From assembly GCA_029224185.1 (NCBI GenBank), contig CM055202.1:2135798-2199797 (forward strand): 64,000 nucleotides of DNA, read 5' to 3'. Every line of letters starts with the position of its first letter. Positions within the stretch are counted from its first letter, which is position 1. A program made the position numbers and the translations under genes. The notes below the pieces were generated by a model. That model was not told the DNA's origin and did no database searches. It saw only the letters and a program-made list of their open reading frames with translations. Positions 55,735-64,000 of the stretch are shown in pieces. Source of the DNA: Karalla daura. Its lineage: Eukaryota > Chordata > Actinopteri > Chaetodontiformes > Leiognathidae.

Positions 55735-55983
55735 ACTTCTTCTGCTGCTTATTCTTCTTCATCTAGTCCTCCCTCCTCCTCCTCCTCTTCTTCTACTCCT
55801 CAGACACGTAGTCTTAGATTAAAATGGCTCCTCCTTCTGTGCATTCTCCTTTTTCTTCTTTTAGTTTTCAATCCTCCTCTCATACAGTACAAGTCACTTT
55901 GGATTAAAGTCTCTGTATGTTAATATGTTAATATGTTAATGTTAATCTCCTCCTCCTCCTCCTCCTCCTCCTCCTCCTCCTAC
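55735..55983. repeat. TTC/TCC-rich tract with ATGTTA and (CTC)n
   Basis: Interrupted TTCTTC/CCTCCT to about 55870, an ATGTTAAT repetition at 55915-55945, then twelve CTC units to 55983. Confidence 0.88.
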
Positions 55984-56114
55984 TACTGATTCTTTTTCTC
56001 CTTCTTCCTCCACCGCAACAATGTGGAAGTTGCACCACAGTGAAACCTGAGTGCAGCAAATGCCAACTTTGATCCGGTCCACTCTTCACTCACTGGCTCT
56101 CAGGCATTGCCACG

Positions 56115-56331
56115 ACACACACACACATCCACACACACACACACACACACCCACACACACACACACACCCACACACACGCAGCCTTGTTGAGGTAGCTGC
56201 TGAGGTTATTGACAGCTGAAGCAGTCGAGAGTGAGTGTTAACAACACATTTAGGATGAATGACGAAGCCCAAACGCTTCAGAGAGGAAGAGAGTGAGCAA
56301 CGTGGCACGGGCGACAGCTGGGACACACACA

Positions 56332-56371
<40 letters not shown>
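56115..56371. repeat. Two (CA)n arrays
   Basis: Interrupted CA at 56115-56179 (CCACACAC breaks) and purer CA at 56322-56371, with unique sequence between. Confidence 0.95.
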
Positions 56372-56374
<3 letters not shown>

Positions 56375-56379
56375 TCACG

Positions 56380-57150
56380 ACATAGTGTTAATTCAGCTGT
56401 GTCAGCACTTAACAAGATGTTTTTACTCTACCTCTAGAAAAACACTCCCATTCAAACATGTGTTTTCCACATATTGCGATTGCTTGTTTTGCAGCAGCAG
56501 AAGCCACACAAGCAGCATGAGTTTCATTTCTTTAACATTAAAAGGATCAAAGTTGTATAAACATTCACAGTTTCTCTCAACATGAGCACGTTTGTCTAGC
56601 GCCACCATGAGGATGGAATTCATGTCTTTAAGTCCATTTTCCAAACTGTTGAGATGGTTTACTCTAAGAAACGTGGCCCGTTGATCCTGTTTTACCTGGT
56701 CTCTGTCTCACTGTGTCTCAGGCCTGAGTTCAGGCCCAAAATACACACAGAACCTATATCACAGCTACAAATATGATTAGTGGTCAGAGAACGTCGCCCC
56801 GTTGCTCTGCTAATGTGTTAATCGGCCGAACTGTTGGCACGTCATCCTGCAGTAACACGTATCCGTCTGTGAAGCTGATGGTGTGTAGGTCTGCTCTGCT
56901 CCCACCCATCGCCGTCTGCGTCTGACTCTCCGAGGACAAGCAGGAAAAAAAAACAGAGGGGGAGAGAAAAAACGCAGTCGTGTAGATTCCTCCCTGCCCG
57001 GGACTGTGTGCAGGCCATGAGGTCCACATCTGTTTTCTGTTGGTTGAGGGAGACGAGGAGATCAACCACAGGATATTGCCTTTACTAGCAGGAAAGGTCA
57101 GGTTCAGGGGTGGGGTAGGAACTCATCCACAGGGCTTTTCTCTGCTGTTT
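56380..57150. other. Non-coding DNA, no gene seen
   Basis: Mixed unique sequence. Minus-strand frames at 56.8-57.07 kb are background. Confidence 0.5.
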
Positions 57151-57159
57151 TAGATGCCT

Positions 57160-57460
57160 TTTATATTACATCAGTTGTTAGATGCTCATTACTCTGAGTC
57201 TGCTGCGATCCGCTGGATGCTCGGGCTTTGGTAAAGGATTTCAGTTGCCATGTGCAGATTGGGAGGGTTGGATTAATAACCACCAGGAATGTGGTGGTGG
57301 TGGGGAAAAAAAGCCGTAATTTGCATGACTCCGTGATTATAATAAACATGTATGTGAAGGATCTGCCTTCAGGTCATGTTGGAGAGGAATTTAAACAAAG
57401 CCCGCGGGTTAAACTTCTCTTGCTGTCTCATATCCGTTTGTCACTGGAGCACTTTTAAAA
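57160..57460. promoter_or_regulatory. Enhancer-like unique block
   Basis: Contains GGAGGGTTGGATTAATAACC near 57261, GCCGTAATTTGCATGACTCC at 57312 (TAATTTGCAT is a POU/octamer-like site) and GGAATTTAAACAAAGCCC near 57385. It lies directly beside a CpG-rich block. Repeat-free apart from a short GTGGTGGTGG. Inferred. Confidence 0.4.
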
Positions 57461-57690
57461 CGTCCGCCCCGGGCCAGGCGGCGTATTGTGGCTGCGCTCC
57501 GGCTTCCCGCTTGACTGACCTGGATCCACACGCGTGTGACGGCCTGCAGCCGTGTTGTTTCAGGCCGGGACTGGGGCTCCTGGCTAATGCGCTGCTGTCA
57601 GAGCGCTCCCACTCTACCTGTCGACCTTTCAGACCTCGACGCCGCCGCCGCAGCCTCTCACGCAGCCGCCGTGATTCACCCGTGGAGAAT
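57461..57690. promoter_or_regulatory. CpG-rich block
   Basis: Dense CpG with GCCGCCGCCGCAGCC near 57642. Open frames on both strands (up to 148 codons) are composition-driven and lack any family resemblance. Possible intronic CpG island or enhancer. Confidence 0.35.
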
Positions 57691-57699
57691 GCGCCCGTC

Positions 57700-58515
57700 C
57701 ACGTCCAAACTTGTCCTCCCCCAGAGGTCTCTGCACGCCAGCGTCCACCGCTCCGCATCGCCATCCCACTACACAAACCGGAGTCTCGGGCGGATAAGAA
57801 ACATAGATTACCTCTGTGGTGATGAGCGTGGGAAACGGCAGAGCCTCGGTTTATTAGCCGCGTCTGCATTTCTGAGGAGGGAGGAGCTTTGACACGTCTT
57901 AAAATCAGTAATCGCTCATTTTTAATCCATTGATTAAGTTGGATTTCCGAGAATGCAGTTGACTATTATCTCATCAGAACTTATTGCAAGCTGTGTCAAA
58001 GGTCGTAGTTTTTTTTGTTTTTTTGGTTTCAAACATCTGGTGAAACTTTTTACACGGTCAGAGATGTTTGGAGGTCATGCATAGCGCCTCACTGTGGTCG
58101 AAACTGGCAGCAAAAGCAACACAAAGACGCTAAAACGTTGTAACCCTGCAGGTCTGTGTGATGGGGCTGTCTCCTCTCAGTTTGTTATTTAACCAGCACG
58201 TACTACACCTGGCCTGAAGTCTCCATGAAGAAGCAGCTTTGTGCATCACAGGAAGCAGTTTATCAAACATCAGCTGATGTCTAGACCCTGGGAGCAGTTG
58301 TTCTTCGTCTGTCTTTTATTATCGTTTGTGTTTTTATTTTTAAATCGCGGCCTCCACTTCGGGTCTGCCGAGCACACACTGTTATAGTTAAAGGCTTTTA
58401 TTGTGAAAACTAAAAAAATGTAATACATCAAAATCCCCTCTTTTTTTCACTGTCATGGGGCCTTTGTTTCGAAAACTCTGACATTCTTCTATATTAGGTC
58501 CTTGTTCAAAGAACA
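57700..58515. other. Non-coding DNA, no gene seen
   Basis: GC-moderate then AT-rich, with T-runs near 58010 and 58440. Confidence 0.5.
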
Positions 58516-58519
58516 AGCA

Positions 58520-58529
58520 TGTGTGTGTG

Positions 58530-58570
<41 letters not shown>
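58520..58570. repeat. (GT)n microsatellite
   Basis: GT with two GC interruptions. Confidence 0.95.
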
Positions 58571-58579
58571 CACGTCAGC

Positions 58580-59064
58580 TCAGAATCCACTAACTGCTCT
58601 TACTGTAGCTGCTGAGTGACTCCTGGCTCAGACTGGTCACATCGTACAGATTAACAGTGGGGGCGAGGGCAGCATTCAAACAATGTTTTTGGTGAAGGAG
58701 CTGAAATAGTCAGAGTGTAGAGATGAAACCAGAGTTTTCAGAGCCGCAGGTCTCTTTACTGCCGTGGCTAGCACTAAAAATGAGTTGTTGTCTGAGGAGA
58801 GAAGTATCTGCTCGGTGAGGGCGGCTTTCATCAGTCTGAGGAGACCCAGAGTGAAAGAGCACTTTGACCTTGGCTTTGTTGGAAAATAGATTCCTGGCTG
58901 GAGACGTACAGCAGTTCCAAAAACATCATCACGTCCTTGCTCGTGTTTAAATTTCAGGTTTTGAAAGACGTTATGAGACGTGAACTCTGAGCGTGACCTC
59001 CAGAAGGTGGTTCACACCTCCAGGGTCAACCTGCCTCTGGGCAGGTCTGTGAGGAAATGAAGAC
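58580..59064. other. Non-coding DNA, no gene seen
   Basis: Mixed unique sequence to the left of repeat copy C. Confidence 0.45.
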
Positions 59065-59070
59065 ACTCGA

Positions 59071-59630
59071 CTGAGAGTCTGCAGCACTTTTCAGTTCCTG
59101 GTGAAATGTCAGTGTCTCTGTTCCTGGTTCTTCCCCAGCCTCTGATTCCTCCTCTGATTCTGGAGGGCCAGAGCTCAGGCTGGAGCTCAGGCTGGAGCCC
59201 AGGCTGGAGCTCAGGCTGGAGCCCAGGCTGGAGCTCAGGCTGGAGCCCAGGCTGGAGCTCAGGCTGGAGCTCAGGCTGGAGCTCAGGCTGGAGCTCAGAC
59301 TGGAGCTCAGGCTGGAGCTCAGGCTGGAGCTCAGGCTGGAGCTCAGGCTGGAGCTCCAGTTCCCACCTAGTGAAGGAGAACCAGCTCAGGAGCTACACGC
59401 TGGTTGGCAAAGGAATGTAAAGTCACAATAAGTCATGTATGGCCATGTTTAGTCATGTGTACTCGCAGAAAGTCAAGCGATCATTCATGTGAGTGGCAGG
59501 CAAGACGGCCAATCAGAGTGAAGCCTGCACATGGTTGCCAGATTAGCATGAAAGGGCAGCAGCTTGGTGCAGAAACAGACCCCACAGCTAAATATAGCTT
59601 TCTGAAAGGGCCGTAAAAAGCATTTTAAGG
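59071..59630 (+). mobile_element. Dispersed repeat family 1, copy C
   Basis: CTGAGAGTCTGCAGCA (59071), TCAGTGTCTCTGTTCCTGGT (59109), GATTCCTCCTCTGATTCTGG (59144), AATGTAAAGTCAC (59415), GCAAGACGGCCAATCAGAGT (59500) and GGTTGCCAGATTAGCATGAA (59533) match copies A and/or B in order. A 12-bp minisatellite interrupts it exactly where copy A has its 30-bp array. Confidence 0.72.
59171..59356. repeat. 12-bp minisatellite inside repeat copy C
   Basis: About 15 copies of GAGCTCAGGCTG, with GAGCCCAGGCTG variants confined to the left half. The Trp-Ser-Ser-Gly repeat peptide it encodes is a by-product. Confidence 0.96.
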
Positions 59631-59639
59631 CATTTCTGA

Positions 59640-60585
59640 TGTAGCCGATGTTCCTCTGGTCCTACGTTAAGCAGAGAACAGCGATAAAGGTTCCACTCAT
59701 CGTTCTCGGCCCCTTCAAACAAACGTTTCTCCCAAGGCTGCAGGACAGGGCTGTGGCTGAGGGGAAGCAGCTGGACTCAGTCTGAGTCCTGCTGGATCCA
59801 GACACAGTGAAGGTGTGAGTGAAGCTCAGTGACAGAGGCAGAGCCTGTGTGGAGTCCCCCCCCCGGCCCCCCACCCCCCCGCCTCCTCACCCCTCCTCAC
59901 CCCCTCCCCCGCTCCACCTGTCCACCTGTAAATTAGATCTGACGCTTGCAGCATTCCTTCCCGGCACGTCGTGGTGTTTAGGGTGCGACTGGAGCAGGGG
60001 GAGGTCAGGGCGGCTCTCGGCACAGCTCTCCATATGTTCCACAGCTTAAAGGACGTGTTTGGAGTTCCTCCAAGTCTGTCTCAAAGAAAGAGCTGTTAGT
60101 CCCTGCCGTGGTCCCTCCTCTCCTAGAGCTGTGTGAGCAGAGGTCCACGACTGGCTGGCTTATCGACTGATCTCTGCTTCTTAAATATGAAGGTTTTCTG
60201 GGTTCTTTCGTCCTCTGAGACAGCAAACTGAATATCTTCATCATGGGGACTTCACCTCGACCTTCATCATTTTTCCAACGTTTTATAATATACTAACGTG
60301 TCAGCAGCAGTAATTACACTTATACCATATGACCAACATGAAGATGCGGTCCAGATGAGATTCGTTAGAAAGAACAAGTTCAGGTTCAACATGGTGAAGC
60401 AACCCAGAGGGAGGCCAATCAGAGAGCGCCTTTCATTTTGTTGGTTTGCAGTTTCCAGGTGAACACAGAGCAGAGTCAGAGTCAGAGCGAGCTCTTGCAC
60501 ACTGCTAGAGAGTCTGACTTTCCCCCATGTTCTTACTTTTCCAGCTTGAGTCACAGAGCTGTGACGTCACAGCCCTTCACTGTTG
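59640..60585. other. Non-coding DNA with a C-rich tract
   Basis: CCCCACCCCCC-type tract at 59856-59920; the rest is unique. No gene seen. Confidence 0.5.
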
Positions 60586-60589
60586 ATCC

Positions 60590-60870
60590 TGGAGCGACAT
60601 AACAGCGATTTAGTGGAAACCAAACCAACACCCTGCTCGAGCCGGGCAATTGGAGCCACAAACACCGCAGAGCCCTGACAGCGAGTGCGTCTGCTTGTTG
60701 TTGGGAGTCAGACCAGACCAGCTCATTACCGAGCTGTGGGTTTTTTCACTCGGGTGGAGCAAGTTTTAGCAGATGTCGGCTCGCGGTCTCTCCCCACGTT
60801 AATGATTTCCGATCAGTGAATTAACGTCACCCACATTTACACACATTAGCTGCAAACTGGTTTGTTGTAT
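60590..60870. promoter_or_regulatory. Enhancer-like unique block
   Basis: GGGCAATTGGAGCCACAAAC near 60644, CCACGTTAATGATTTCCGAT near 60794 and GTGAATTAACGTCACCC near 60816 are complex and homeodomain-core-rich. The AATTGGAGCC string also occurs in the block near 8.32 kb. Confidence 0.35.
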
Positions 60871-60999
60871 CTACAAAAGTTCGGTAGTTGTGACCACTAA
60901 TTTTTCACTAACGATGTTTTTAAAAGCTGAAAAATAAAAGTCTTACACCAGGGAAATGTCATCTATGGTGGCACCAAAGCCCAGGGTGCAGGACACCTT

Positions 61000-61078
61000 T
61001 TACAAGGGGACATTCAGGCATTTTAACACCTTCAAGGCAAATTTTCAAGCTTTTTCAATGCCTTAGACTCCCACCAAC
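61000..61078 (-). mobile_element. Degenerate dispersed-repeat remnant
   Basis: GGGACATTCAGGCATTTTAA near 61008, CACCTTCAAGGCAAATTTTC and AAGCTTTTTCAATGCCTTA resemble the interior of the same family as the 20.4 and 21.2 kb remnants, but in reverse orientation. Confidence 0.4.
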
Positions 61079-61100
61079 ACACACTCTCAATACACAAGTC

Positions 61101-61300
61101 ATCGATGCTATAGTGGTTAGCATAGCTGCCTTTTAAGCAGCTGACCTGGTGTTAGCTCTGGTTCAGTGGTTAAGAAGCTGGTAACCTTAAGGTCACCCCC
61201 CCACCCCATCCCTCCATCCCCCCATCCCATCCCCCCACCCCATCCCCCACATGGCAGAAGTGCCCCTCAGCAAGGCATCTCAGCTCAGTTGTGGGATGAT
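61101..61300 (+). mobile_element. tRNA-derived SINE-like remnant with C-rich insertion
   Basis: Two tRNA-like strings occur: CTATAGTGGTTAGCATAGCT at 61109 and CTGGTTCAGTGGTTAAGAAG near 61158. Past a CCATCCCCC tract (61194-61249) comes AAGTGCCCCTCAGCAAGGCA at 61258, which usually follows the tRNA head in fish repeats (GTCCCTGAGCAAGGCA type). There is no intact cloverleaf or B box, so it is not a functional tRNA gene. Confidence 0.5.
61194..61249. repeat. C-rich tandem (CCATCCC)n
   Basis: Irregular 7-9 base units of CCATCCCCC, about seven copies. Confidence 0.88.
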
Positions 61301-61309
61301 GAAGGGAAC

Positions 61310-61755
61310 ATTTCCTTCATTCCCAAAGCAATCCCAATCAGTTGGATTCACAAAATGGCCAAAGTCCTGTTTCAGAATAGCAGAGGAAACATTTTAACTT
61401 CAGAGAGCTCATAGATGTAAGTAGACACCATCTAAGTGCAGTTCAGATTCGGTCCATTTTCCAAGCACTTCTCAAGCCCTGTGATGTTAACAGTTGGGCA
61501 TTCTCAAGGATCTCAAGCACTTGCATGATCACAGCCCCAGCACAGCTTGTCAACATGGTGCCCGTGATGAAGACACAGAAGTATGTAAACCAAACGGTAT
61601 TTTGGCGTTTGGTGGTTGTTATGTTGACCTGCATGAGTGTCGCCATCAGAAACCGGAGCTCAGAGGTCTGCAGGTGGCATAGGGGCAGCAGACCTCACCT
61701 GTCTGCCTCTCTCTCTGCTGTTTGCCAAGTGAGCAGAGTGAGGGACAGCAGTTGG
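61310..61755. other. Non-coding DNA, no gene seen
   Basis: Unique sequence; the frame from 61494 is background. Confidence 0.45.

Positions 61756-61758
<3 letters not shown>

Positions 61759-61819
<61 letters not shown>
61759..61819. repeat. (GT)n microsatellite, 61 bp
   Basis: Pure GT. Confidence 0.97.
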
Positions 61820-61822
<3 letters not shown>

Positions 61823-61824
61823 AA

Positions 61825-62275
61825 TTCACCATGTGCACCCATGTAAACGTGCGTGCTTGCTGCCAGGAAGGAGCGCCTACCAGCATGCGGATCACACCGA
61901 CTCAGAGCGAGATAGGAAGGAAGAAAGTAAGAAGAGCAAAGCCTGCAGATCTTCAAAATGAGAGGGCCTCTTTTGATGTGTGTTTGCATTCCTGTCGCTG
62001 TTGGTGAAAGGAGAGCTGTCGAACGGTAGTGCTGGAGAGGAACACTTGAAACCGATCGAGGCGCTAAGAAAAACACACACCAGGTCTCATAACAAAAGTC
62101 GGAGAGGTGGGGGGTGGGGGGGGGGGGTTGAGGTAGATGAGCACGGTTCAAAGAGAAGAAAAGACTCCGCCAGAGACGCTCTGTCTTCTTTAAATCTGTG
62201 AGAAAATCTGCAAATGGAGAGAGATAATAACAAGCCTCCTCTATTACAACTCTTTTGTTTTTCTCCATAAAAAAG
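61825..62275. other. Non-coding DNA with a G-run
   Basis: GTGGGGGGTGGGGGGGGGGG-type sequence at 62107-62128. The 202-codon minus frame (62268 to 61660) runs through the GT array and has no domain, so it is not called. Confidence 0.5.
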
Positions 62276-62277
62276 AA

Positions 62278-62740
62278 TTAGGGATGTGACGATACGATCA
62301 TGTGTAAACAGCGATAACAGTGACCAAATCACCACTGTTTGTTGTTGAAAAGACACTAATGAACCCAAATATCTGAAAATTTCAATAGGTGGAAGCCTAA
62401 TGCGAAACATTAACAAAACACTGCAAATCCAACACTTATATTGATCTAAATTGGGCAACTTTATCAATAGTCACAGTGCAAAATGTATCAAAACTGAACC
62501 AAAGAAACATGACAGTTTAAAAAGGAAGTCTAAATGTAACTATTGTAATTAATTATCACTGTGAAAGATTAATTTAGAGGAGAGCTGCAGTAGTAAATGC
62601 ACTAAATCAAACCATCACCAAACCAAGCTTAACCACAGCTAGTAACCGGATTACCACGGTTGCCGTGGCAACTAAAACTTAACCTTCGGGGGTTTTACCG
62701 GTTTACCCTGAGACCGGTTCCTGTTACATCATTGGAGACA
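62278..62740. mobile_element. Possible degenerate DNA-transposon remnant (weak)
   Basis: TTAGGGATGTGACGATACGA at 62278 and TTACCACGGTTGCCGTGGCA at 62651 (arms CCACGG/CCGTGG) resemble the start and end of AT-rich fish elements with GATACGAT and CCACGGTTxCCGTGG motifs. There is no transposase frame. Recalled from pattern, not verified. Confidence 0.3.
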
Positions 62741-62749
62741 AGTGGAATC

Positions 62750-64000
62750 ATCTGAAACGGTCACGATTTCAAGTCTGACCTCAGCAGGAATAATAATAAT
62801 AATAAAAAAAGAGGAATAACAGCGACTTTCCCCATTACCTCAGTCTTTTTCCTGCACCTCGTGTGGTTTACACGCCATGTCTGGACGCTCCATCAGAGAC
62901 GAGCGGGCGGAGGAGTCAGGATCCCAACCTCTGTGAATATCTGCAACTCTCAGCTCAGAAAAGAAAAGCTGACGCTCTCCGCTCCTTATTTTAACTCTGC
63001 GTCGTGAAATAGAAGCTTTGATATTCAGCCAGACAATATGCACTGCTTCCCCTTCTGAGTTTATTCAATACAAGACGTGTTTCTTGGCGTCTTTGCGTCC
63101 AGTCTGGACTGGAAGTCTTGGAAAAACAGTCTTGGAGTAAGAACAAATACACGCACGCAGATTCTTCACTAAACCTCACTTTGAATGTTTTTGAGATAAT
63201 TCACTGCAGGGAAAAAAAAAGTTTCTCAGTGGGAAAAAAAAACTAAAGTTTTGTGGCAGGAAGGAAGAAGAACAAAGCCGCTTTGCAGTAAAACTGCTTT
63301 CGGATATGGTCGGTCGTCCCGCTGCCCACAAGAGACGGAGCTTTGCATCGACGTGAACTAAATAAATGGTTGAAGGCAGTAATCAGAAGATGCTGGACAG
63401 ACGTCGCAGTGACGCTTCCTCTCTGCCGACTCTTCCCAGAAATCATCTGCAAATCAAACAGTGAAGCCGGTCCCGAGGCATCATCTCCCCGCAGTCTCCA
63501 AACTTTGCATCTGCTCTGTTGAAAACCACTTCCTGTGTCGTGTGAGCGGCTGGCTCCACCAGAAAAAGACAATACTCTGGATGGACGTGTCAACAGTGAT
63601 TTTTCATTACTTGAACCTAAATAAAACTGGGTTTGGAAGAAGCTCTAATCAGAGTCAGACGTGAGGATTCCAGTCAGACAGACACACATGTAAACACCTC
63701 ATTAACAATCAGCGTCCCAGCAGAAACTTTGCCATACACTTGGCATGACCAGATGCCTTTCCATCGTCCCTAGAAATGCAAAAAAAAGCCTAAATATTGC
63801 AATAAAAAGTAGGAATGGAAACACATGCATTTCTGAATTATCACTTGAACATGTTTATGCTCTTTTGAGGTGTTTTTTAGAATCAGAGTCCAGTAGTCAG
63901 TGTCCACTCGTAGACCTCATCTTGTGCAAAATCAGAAATCCTGAGTGGATTTCTTGGGATGAGGGGGGAGATCCTGCCCTGTTATCTGAAGTCTCCCCTT
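62750..64000. other. Unique non-coding DNA to the window edge
   Basis: AT-rich, with AATAATAATAATAA at 62791 and A-runs near 63215-63240. No tandem array, recognised element or protein-like frame; possible regulatory content was not resolved. Confidence 0.5.

Noticed and set aside
61101..61180. Functional tRNA gene
   Set aside because: Two partial A-box-like strings but no B box, no acceptor stem pairing and no terminator T-run; fits a SINE remnant better.
61660..62268. 202-codon minus frame
   Set aside because: It runs through a GT array and a G-run, with unrelated sequence on either side and no domain.

Overview
The window looks like a non-coding stretch of a teleost fish nuclear genome, probably a percomorph. 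This rests on three things. Long perfect dinucleotide arrays (CA/GT) and several (ATCT)n arrays occur every few kilobases. Four remnants resemble fish L2/Maui-type LINEs, with the characteristic (ATGG)n-tailed 3' end, and there are tRNA-derived SINE-like and MITE-like fragments. No continuous coding genes are seen. No operon, prokaryotic or viral signal was found. The species cannot be named from sequence alone.

Layout. 0-17 kb: unique, moderately GC-rich blocks that look like conserved non-coding (enhancer-type) DNA alternate with AT-rich filler, minisatellites and one orphan CpG-rich block near 3.8-4.1 kb. 17.58-17.84 kb: the only stretch whose translation resembles a protein domain, a Myb/SANT-like segment flanked by plausible splice signals. 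18-26 kb: dense satellites, including a 330-bp compound GT array, a hexamer array, a perfect 9-bp GC array and a 104-bp GT array. 26-43 kb: repeat remnants (L2-type, two unnamed families) between enhancer-like blocks near 26.8, 31.1, 34.0, 35.4 and 36.0 kb. 43-47 kb: retroelement 3' end, (ATCT)n and GT arrays. 47.2-47.74 kb: CpG-rich interval ending in a strong splice donor, best read as an untranslated first exon of a + strand gene whose coding exons lie beyond the window. 47.74-64 kb would then be its first intron. It holds further CpG-rich and enhancer-like blocks, satellites and more repeat copies.

Three repeat families were found by comparing the window with itself. Family 1 has copies near 2.2, 32.6 and 59.1 kb, and two of them carry different minisatellites at the same internal position. 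Family 2 has copies at 37.25 and 42.3 kb. Family 3 has copies at 39.0 and 52.4 kb.

All 'enhancer-like' calls are inferences from composition and motif content; conservation could not be tested here. Nothing in the window forms a recognisable new multi-gene system. The points most worth checking are the Myb/SANT-like exon, the candidate first exon and repeat family 1.
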